From Alphaproteobacteria bacterium (GTDB lineage Bacteria; Pseudomonadota; Alphaproteobacteria; CAAGCB01; CAG-977): a stretch of 64,000 nt of DNA. Positions 58,511 through 64,000 of this stretch are shown in pieces (the stretch's first letter is position 1; each line of letters starts with the position of its first letter). The notes below the pieces were generated by a model. The model made no database searches and had not been told where the DNA came from. It saw only the letters and a list, made by a program, of their open reading frames with translations. A program made the position numbers and the translations under genes. The stretch lies in the NCBI GenBank assembly GCA_900768875.1, contig CAAGEP010000003.1, forward strand, positions 62,001 to 126,000, read 5' to 3'.

Positions 58511-59989
58511 ATGATTGCTTGCGTGGTTATCACTTCGTTTCTGGGCTGTCTGGTAACGGTGCCGCTGTTTTTCCGATACGCGTACTTTTTGGATTTGACG
58601 GCGGCAAAGCGAATCGGATTGTTTTTTGTCGCTTTGCTTTTGGGCTGTTTGCCGCTGTTGTCGGATTTTTCGCTTGAACCCGTTTTTGGCAGGGCGTATC
58701 CCGCTTGGCGCGCGACGGTTTGGTTCCTTTATGTGTTTTGCATCATTCTGCTGACGTTCACGGTTTTGCGCGACGTTGTATGGGCGGTGCTGTACAAAGC
58801 GGGCGTTGCCGTTTCTTTGTTTGAAAAGCCATGGGTAATCCGTTTGAACGCCGTTACCGCCGTTTTGGCGCTGGCTGCGTCGTTTTCAGCAATGCACAGC
58901 GGATTGAAAATTCCAGAAGTCAAAACCGTTTCGATTGCTTCGGATAAAATCCAAGAGCCGCAAGACGTTGTGCTGCTCAGCGATTTGCATATTCACAGAA
59001 CGATATCGCCCGCGAAAATCAAAGGCATTGTGGAACGCGCGAACGCTTTGAATCCCGATGTGATTTTGCTGGACGGGGATATTTTGGACGACGATGTCGA
59101 AAAAATAAAACCGATAACGGAATTGCTCAAAGGGCTTAAAGCCAAAAAAGGAATCTTTTTCGTTACGGGAAATCACGAATTTTACGTCGGGTACAAAGAA
59201 ACCGTTGCCGCGTTGAAAGCGGCGGGATTTACGTTCCTTGAAAACAGCGGCAAATCCGTCGGCGGCGGGCTGTATGTCGCGGGTGTTCCCGACGTATCGG
59301 GCAAACGTTACGGGCTGGACGTCAACGCCGAAAAAGCATCCGATTCCGATTTCAAACTGTTGATGTCGCATACGCCCGCTGACTTTAAAGCCGTCGACTT
59401 GACCGTTTCGGGACATACTCACGGCGGGCAGATTTTCCCGTTTCATGTCTTTGTCAAGCTTGCCAACAAATACTTGGCGGGCGGCTATGACGGCGTTTAC
59501 GTTACACGCGGCGCGGGACAATGGGGACCGCAGATGCGTTTCCTTGCCCCGTCGGAAATCACTTTCATCCAACTTTTACCCAAAGGACAAAAAGTTATGA
59601 ACATTACTCCCGTTTTCCCTGTCGGCGAACCCAATCCGTACGGCAAATTCTTTACGGGCAAAACGTATCTGACCCGTTTGAACGCTTATGACGAAACATT
59701 CAAAACATCGCTGGGCAATGTTACGTTTGAACCCGCCGCCAGAACCAACTGGCACAAACATACGGAGGGACAAATCCTGCTGGTCACAGCGGGCGAGGGA
59801 CGCTATCAGGAGCGCGGCAAGCCCGTTCAAAAACTGAATGCCGGCGATGTTGTGCGCATTGCGCCGAATGTCGAACATTGGCACGGAGCGGCTCCGAACA
59901 GCTGGTTTTCACACATTGCCGTCGAAACGAATCCCGACATCAATGTAAATACTTGGCTGGAACCTGTTTCCGATGAGGAATATAAATAA
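58511..59989 (+). CDS. Membrane metallophosphoesterase fused to a cupin domain
   Basis: 492 residues in one open frame. Residues 1-~135 have four transmembrane segments. Residues ~145-355 are a calcineurin-like phosphoesterase of the YkuE type: 'LLSDLHIHR', 'LLDGDILDDD', 'VTGNHEFYVG', 'SGHTHGGQ'. Residues ~365-492 are a single cupin: 'RTNWHKHTEGQILLVTAGEG' with His pair, and 'PNVEHWHGAAP'. The joint lies at 'LPKGQKVMNITPVFPVGEPNPY' region. The cupin resembles quercetin-dioxygenase-like detoxifying proteins. Under the MerR-type promoter it would be an inducible stress protein (inference). GGGAGG ribosome site. Confidence 0.88.
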   Translation: MIACVVITSFLGCLVTVPLFFRYAYFLDLTAAKRIGLFFVALLLGCLPLLSDFSLEPVFGRAYPAWRATVWFLYVFCIILLTFTVLRDVVWAVLYKAGVAVSLFEKPWVIRLNAVTAVLALAASFSAMHSGLKIPEVKTVSIASDKIQEPQDVVLLSDLHIHRTISPAKIKGIVERANALNPDVILLDGDILDDDVEKIKPITELLKGLKAKKGIFFVTGNHEFYVGYKETVAALKAAGFTFLENSGKSVGGGLYVAGVPDVSGKRYGLDVNAEKASDSDFKLLMSHTPADFKAVDLTVSGHTHGGQIFPFHVFVKLANKYLAGGYDGVYVTRGAGQWGPQMRFLAPSEITFIQLLPKGQKVMNITPVFPVGEPNPYGKFFTGKTYLTRLNAYDETFKTSLGNVTFEPAARTNWHKHTEGQILLVTAGEGRYQERGKPVQKLNAGDVVRIAPNVEHWHGAAPNSWFSHIAVETNPDINVNTWLEPVSDEEYK

Positions 59990-60000
59990 GAAAGATAAAA

Positions 60001-60031
60001 AAAAGCGGCTCAATTCGAGCCGCTTTTTTTT
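60001..60031. terminator. Bidirectional terminator
   Basis: AAAAGCGGCTC-AATTC-GAGCCGCTTTT with long A and T flanks between convergent genes. Confidence 0.92.
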
Positions 60032-60819
60032 ATCTGACATAGGGAGGGGGATTTTTGATATATTCGATATCAGAGTCTTTCCAATAAATTCCCCGCTTTT
60101 TTACACAAGCGGGATTACCCGCAATAACGCAATTTGTTTCTTGAAACTTATTTCCCGAAACAACGGCGTTGCGAGCGACAATGCAACCGTCCGGAATAAA
60201 AGTGTTCTTTAAAATCGTGGCGTTTTTTGCAACCCAAACGTGATTTCCGATTTTCAAGTCTTTGACTTTATTGATAATTTCGTTTGTTTTAAGGCTGTAA
60301 ATAGGATGACCGTCGGTGTTGTATATGTAAACATTATCCGAAAACATTATCCGAAAACATACAATCCGTTCCGACGGAAATGGAATTGTTTGAATTGAGA
60401 GCTTCTATAAACGTTGAACAAAAACCGGAGTTTGCGCCGATATTGATATGAACATTGTTTGCCGGTGTTGCATGTGTTCCGATTGTGATAACAAGTTTGT
60501 CCGAAATCGTAATGTTTGAAACAGTAACGGTATTATTATCGCCGCAAACCGTAATAAGAAGAGAGGCTTTTTTGAATATATTGATTCCGGAATTGACGAC
60601 GATACGATTGTTTTTTCCTAAATCGACGCATAAAATGCCGTCTATTTCCGTTTTTTTACCTGTTTCATCAAAAACAATTCCTCCCTTACGGGATGCGTTC
60701 AGGATTTTTTGCTTCCAGTAAATTTTTCTTTTATGGCGGGCAAAAGCCTTCATTATTCTGAAAAAAGTAACAAACATTTGAATAGATCCGCAAATATGGG
60801 GTAAAACAAGGAGCATCAC
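60030..60819 (-). pseudogene. Hexapeptide-repeat acyltransferase split by a frameshift
   Basis: Two overlapping frames (60334-60819 and 60030-60347) together encode a left-handed beta-helix acyltransferase of the sugar O-acetyltransferase type: 'GKNNRIVVNSGINIFKKAS', 'IGANSGFCSTFIEA', then 'IGNHVWVAKNATILKNTFIPDGC', 'VVSGN', 'VIAGNPACVKKRG'. The first frame ends SDNVFG* exactly at a 13-bp tandem duplication, and the second resumes SDNVYIYNTDGH. Removing one copy restores a single frame of ~255 codons. It would acetylate a surface sugar. The true start is uncertain (60819, 60777 or 60753). A+T-rich. Confidence 0.88.
60332..60357. repeat. 13-bp tandem duplication inside the acyltransferase gene
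   Basis: CATTATCCGAAAA occurs twice in perfect tandem (60332-60344 and 60345-60357), followed by CAT. Since 13 is not a multiple of three, the duplication shifts the frame. Confidence 0.95.
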
Positions 60820-60840
60820 GGCTCTTTGCTTTTAAACTTA

Positions 60841-61968
60841 TCAGCGTTGATTGCCTTTGACGGCTTTCAAATCTTTGACGGAAATATTCTTTTTACTCAT
60901 CAAAACGCCCATTTTTGTTTTGGCGGTTTGCAAAGCTTTTTCGGCGTTCGGGGCTTTTTTGCCTTTTTTGGCGGCCGTGTTGACGGCCTCGACCGCATCA
61001 ATCGCTTGCGCGACAACACCCAAAGCGTTTTGCGACTTTTTGCTTTTTGCCGTTGACGGGGCGAAAGATTCGCGCGTTTCCTTAATGTATTTGTCCGAAT
61101 ACATCTGTGCGGCGGCGTTGTCTTTCAAATCGCGCACGGGGATGTTCGCCAATGACGGGTCGCGCGGCGCGCCTTTTGCCGCAGAGGCTTCATCGTACAA
61201 TTCAACGGCGGTTTTGGTCAGCAGGTGAACCTGCCGCGCCTGTTTGCTGTTCATGAATTCTTCAAAGTTTTCAACTCGTTCACCACCGCAGAATTTGGCA
61301 ATTTCGGCGGGTTTCATCGAAACGAACGGGCGATTGTCGGGCTTTGAGGTCAAGCCGCCCAAGTAAACTTCGACATCGTAGCCTTGTTCATAGCTGGCGG
61401 AAATGCGTTCGTCGTCGTACCAGCCTTTGAACGCTTCGGATAAGGTCGGATTTTTCGCAAAGCGTTCCGTAATCGGCGCATAGTGCTTTTCAAAGCGTTT
61501 CATCGGGGCGTCGTGTCCTTGCGCTTCCCATTCCTTGCAGGCTTGAATGGCCTGTGTTTGCGCATCGGCTTCGGTCGCGCGGTTAATCATCAGGCGTGTC
61601 GCATAGTCCAGATTGCCGGCCTCGGCCTCGTTGCGGCCTTGATTGTTTTGCCACAAGTGGCGCGCTTCATGCACCAACGCGAATTCCATAAAGTCCATGC
61701 CCAAGGATTTTGCCATGACGATTTGGTTGTTTTCGGGATCGAAATAACCGCCGGCCGTTCCCAACGCCGTTTCCAAATAAAAGTTTACGCCGTATTTTTT
61801 CATGTCGTTAATGGCGTTTTGTCCCGTGGGAATGGAGGCCAGAGAATCAAACAAATCGTCTGCAAATTTTTTTTCCGACGGAGCGACGTTGACGTTTACG
61901 CCGTGGATTTTATAGGCGACGACTTCCTCTTTGGACGAAGTTTGTTCGGTGGCTTCTTTCAAGCTCAT
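60841..61968 (-). CDS. Putative zinc metallopeptidase (DUF6782-like)
   Basis: 375 residues. An HEARH zinc motif sits in 'FALVHEARHLWQNNQG' near residue 110, with a nearby Glu-rich 'RATEADAQTQAI' that may give the third ligand. The pattern 'VPSEKKFADDLFDSL...GGYFDPENNQIVMAKS' is that of a putative metallopeptidase family from host-associated alphaproteobacteria. The C-terminus (~300-375) is Lys/Ala-rich and disordered. No signal peptide. ATG 61968 follows AAGGAG. The 61969-62154 gap before the next minus gene holds its promoter and the terminator of the upstream unit. Confidence 0.68.
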   Translation of the reverse strand: MSLKEATEQTSSKEEVVAYKIHGVNVNVAPSEKKFADDLFDSLASIPTGQNAINDMKKYGVNFYLETALGTAGGYFDPENNQIVMAKSLGMDFMEFALVHEARHLWQNNQGRNEAEAGNLDYATRLMINRATEADAQTQAIQACKEWEAQGHDAPMKRFEKHYAPITERFAKNPTLSEAFKGWYDDERISASYEQGYDVEVYLGGLTSKPDNRPFVSMKPAEIAKFCGGERVENFEEFMNSKQARQVHLLTKTAVELYDEASAAKGAPRDPSLANIPVRDLKDNAAAQMYSDKYIKETRESFAPSTAKSKKSQNALGVVAQAIDAVEAVNTAAKKGKKAPNAEKALQTAKTKMGVLMSKKNISVKDLKAVKGNQR

Positions 61969-62140
61969 GATGAATCTCCTTAGCAAAAATATATTTTATA
62001 ATGAAACTGTGCGGCATTTTTGTCAAGAATTTAGACGAAGAATCTCGAAATCGGGAAGGCGGGACAAAAAACTGCGCAATTACGGGCAGAGCAACCGTGC
62101 AAGAATGGCTTAAACGGAGCAGGTTGTGCAGGCCGATAAC

Positions 62141-62169
62141 AAAAAAAAGCGGCGTTAGGCGTCGCTTTT
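62141..62169 (-). terminator. Terminator of the zinc-ribbon/large-protein unit
   Basis: On the minus strand, AAAAGCGACGCC...GCCGCTTTT forms a ~10-bp stem (one wobble pair) followed by eight Ts. It overlaps the last codons of the zinc-ribbon gene. Confidence 0.75.
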
Positions 62170-62337
62170 GTCTCGTTCAATGCGCGGCGTTTCGGCGGCG
62201 GGAATCTCTCCTGTTTCCAAGCCGCACCAAGCACACCAAATTTCTTCACGTTCGTTAAATGCATCATTTTGCAAAGCAATTACTTTGCTTTTTTTGCCGC
62301 AATGCGGACAAACAATTTCGTAGACAACCTCTTGCAT
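62155..62337 (-). CDS. Small zinc-ribbon protein
   Basis: 60 residues with two CxxC knuckles, CPHC and CAWC, ~22 residues apart: a single zinc ribbon. Its ATG overlaps the stop of the upstream large gene (TAATG), so translation is coupled. Function unknown; possibly a partner of that protein. Confidence 0.7.
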   Translation of the reverse strand: MQEVVYEIVCPHCGKKSKVIALQNDAFNEREEIWCAWCGLETGEIPAAETPRIERDKSDA

Positions 62338-64000
62338 TATCTGCCTCCAGTTTTTGCTTTCAGCAAAGCAACATTTTTCGTTTTGTTGCGTTCGGCGGCT
62401 TTGGTACGGACTTGCGCCATGATTTTAAACATGCCTTCGCGGTCTTTAATCATTTTAAGGAAGTCCTGCGGCGTTTTAAAGCCAGCCATCGGCAAACCGA
62501 CCAGATTGATGTCGCGTCCCGTGGTGTCTTTGATAAACGAATCGCGCTTGCCCGAATTGTACACGGCGGGATACTGCATCACGGGAACGGGTTTGCCCGT
62601 TGATGTTTTGTCGCCCGGAATTTGTCCCGCGGGAATAATCGGATTTCCGTTTTTGTTCAAACGAATGTCATCGACGTTGACGTCCATTTTCGCCCACGGA
62701 TAATGCAGCTGTTGATAAAACGCGTCGCGAATGCCGAACGAAACCAGCTTGTGCGAACGGTTTTTGCGAATCAGCCAGCAAAGGGTATGTTCCTCCAAGC
62801 TGTGATTCTTCCCCGATTCGTCGACGATATACTTGCCGTCCGCCGTTTTTTCGGGATTGTACAGCTGATCCTTGCCGTCCTTTTGCCGCATTTGAACGGG
62901 CATCATGACTTGAACGTCCGCGGTGCGCAATTCGGTGTCGAAAACAGAGTAAAACTCGGCAATGTCTTTGTCGTGTTTTTCAATCCGTCCGCCGTGCAAA
63001 ACACGGAGACTCATCGCCCGCAAAGAAGCGTCCATCTGTTTTTTCTGCCAAGTGTCAAACATAATTTGTTTAACCTGCGCGTGGTGGCGGCAATCCCCCA
63101 TGCCCAAAGCGAAAATGGCGGAAATATTCGTTCTGGAATCAATGCCTTTATCCTTTTCGCCGATGACTTTTCCCGTCGCTTGCAATACGGATTTGACCGT
63201 TGTGTCGTATAGAGATTCGCCTGTTTTCGGGTCTTTTTCAAACGCGTTGTTTTCCATGTGAAGACCGCTGTTTGCAAAGTTTTCCGTGGAAAACGTTTGG
63301 CGGATGAAACGGTCGGCGATTTTGATAAACGCCTCTGGATCGCGGATGTCGGTCAGCGGTTTGTTCATATCTACACCATCAACGGGGGTGTCCAATTTAA
63401 TTCCCAGTTCATTGGGGGACATGGAAATAAGCCCCTCGAACAAACGCAAGTCTTTGCGGGATACGGCGTGATCGGGCAACTGTCCGCCGAACGCCATGTT
63501 GCCGCTGATGCGGTTCGCTCCGCGGAACGCCGATCCGCAGCCGCGGTAGCTGTAGCTTTTTTCAATGACGGCGCGCAATTTCGGATCTTCGGTGAACGAA
63601 TGTTTTTCCCGACCGGAGGAAATCTCCCAGCTGAAAGAAATGGAAGAATTGTCTGCAGTGCGGGCTTTCATCAAATCCATGCTCAGAGTCGCTTTGCGGA
63701 GATCGCTTGCCTCTTTCAGCCGTTTTTGAGCAAAAACCAAAGCCTGCGACGGCATTTCTTCCCCGATTTTTTCCAAATCCCGCAGAATATCGGAAAATTC
63801 CCAAGGACGGGTAATGATGTTTTCCAACCGGTCGCACAGGAGTTCAACCTGTTTTTTGTTTGCCCCCGCAATGCAGGCGGCCTGCAAGGCGGCGGCCGTG
63901 CAGAAGTAATCGTTGGATTCTTCCGCCCCGTCGCGCAAAGTCGCCAGATACACGACGTTCGCCAACTCGGCGGCTCTGTATTTATTGCCCGCCAGTATAT
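62337..64000 (-). CDS. Large putative transglutaminase-like protein (5' end outside window)
   Basis: At least 553 residues; the frame is open to the right edge. Three blocks fall in the order of a transglutaminase/papain-like triad: Cys in 'GMGDCRHHAQVKQIMF', His in 'SLEEHTLCWLIRKN', and Asp in 'FGIRDAFY'. The intervening 'VQVMMPVQMRQKDGK' strand fits a beta core. No family is recognised with confidence. A short basic C-terminus ends the protein. It shares a minus-strand unit with the zinc-ribbon gene and neighbours a putative metallopeptidase, suggesting host- or competitor-directed enzymes (inference). Confidence 0.6.
   Translation of the reverse strand, partial: ILAGNKYRAAELANVVYLATLRDGAEESNDYFCTAAALQAACIAGANKKQVELLCDRLENIITRPWEFSDILRDLEKIGEEMPSQALVFAQKRLKEASDLRKATLSMDLMKARTADNSSISFSWEISSGREKHSFTEDPKLRAVIEKSYSYRGCGSAFRGANRISGNMAFGGQLPDHAVSRKDLRLFEGLISMSPNELGIKLDTPVDGVDMNKPLTDIRDPEAFIKIADRFIRQTFSTENFANSGLHMENNAFEKDPKTGESLYDTTVKSVLQATGKVIGEKDKGIDSRTNISAIFALGMGDCRHHAQVKQIMFDTWQKKQMDASLRAMSLRVLHGGRIEKHDKDIAEFYSVFDTELRTADVQVMMPVQMRQKDGKDQLYNPEKTADGKYIVDESGKNHSLEEHTLCWLIRKNRSHKLVSFGIRDAFYQQLHYPWAKMDVNVDDIRLNKNGNPIIPAGQIPGDKTSTGKPVPVMQYPAVYNSGKRDSFIKDTTGRDINLVGLPMAGFKTPQDFLKMIKDREGMFKIMAQVRTKAAERNKTKNVALLKAKTGGR

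Noticed and set aside
1..64000. CRISPR array or complete insertion sequence
   Set aside because: No regularly spaced direct repeats and no transposase-like protein were seen anywhere in the window.

Overview
The window looks like a chromosomal segment of an alphaproteobacterium of moderate G+C, plausibly a host-associated lineage. The main reason is gene order. DUF177/YceD, rpmF, plsX, fabH, ihfA and a small MerR gene followed by a proline tRNA is a common alphaproteobacterial arrangement. So are glyA-nrdR-nusB, a ParE-type topoisomerase IV B subunit, and a ~60-residue DUF6898-like gene beside rpiB. A glycogen-type glgC and a GGGtGRT/Fe-S scaffold pair, best known from anaerobes, fit a fermentative or low-oxygen lifestyle. 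That last point is inference.

Layout. 1-4.8 kb: end of a chemoreceptor-like gene, a BamE-like lipoprotein, the yceD-rpmF-plsX-fabH-ihfA-merR block and tRNA-Pro(GGG). 5.0-7.2 kb: an orphan phage-type island with a serine recombinase and a promoter-tail fibre-chaperone-terminator cassette. 7.2-23.3 kb (minus strand): about 17 tightly overlapping surface-polysaccharide genes. They include fdtA/fdtB-type aminosugar enzymes, a second DegT aminotransferase, two ATP-grasp/epimerase pairs around a phosphoesterase, a split transketolase, a HAD phosphatase, a WbsX-like protein, a DUF1796-glycosyltransferase fusion, and TagD/TagF/GDPD-type glycerol-phosphate genes. 23.3-24.65 kb: a scar in which a CDP-glucose-type nucleotidyltransferase gene is cut off and joined to an inverted, diverged piece of a tail-fibre gene.

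24.65-29.9 kb: the Fe-S scaffold/GGGtGRT pair, a papain-like protein behind a promoter carrying two identical palindromes, nadE and an ankyrin protein. 29.9-37.3 kb: dedA, elbB, thrC, an M16 peptidase, DUF6898, rpiB, glyA, nrdR, nusB and tRNA-Leu(CAA). 37.3-56.2 kb: parE, DUF2207, serA, glgC, an M50-like membrane protease, an MBL hydrolase, an HdeA-like protein, uvrA, a glycosyltransferase, smpB, dapA, a lytic transglycosylase and several unknown genes. 56.3-64 kb: an XRE regulator, a regulator gene split at a T7 run, an outer-membrane barrel, a MerR regulator facing a phosphoesterase-cupin fusion across a MerR-type promoter, an acyltransferase broken by a 13-bp tandem duplication, and a minus-strand group of a putative metallopeptidase, a zinc-ribbon protein and a large transglutaminase-like protein running off the window.

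The best candidates for something undescribed are: the polysaccharide operon with its mirrored ATP-grasp/epimerase modules; the recombinase/tail-fibre cassette together with its distant inverted remnant; the palindrome-controlled papain-like gene; and the transglutaminase-like/metallopeptidase group at the right edge. All functional calls come from reading the sequence; no database search was possible.
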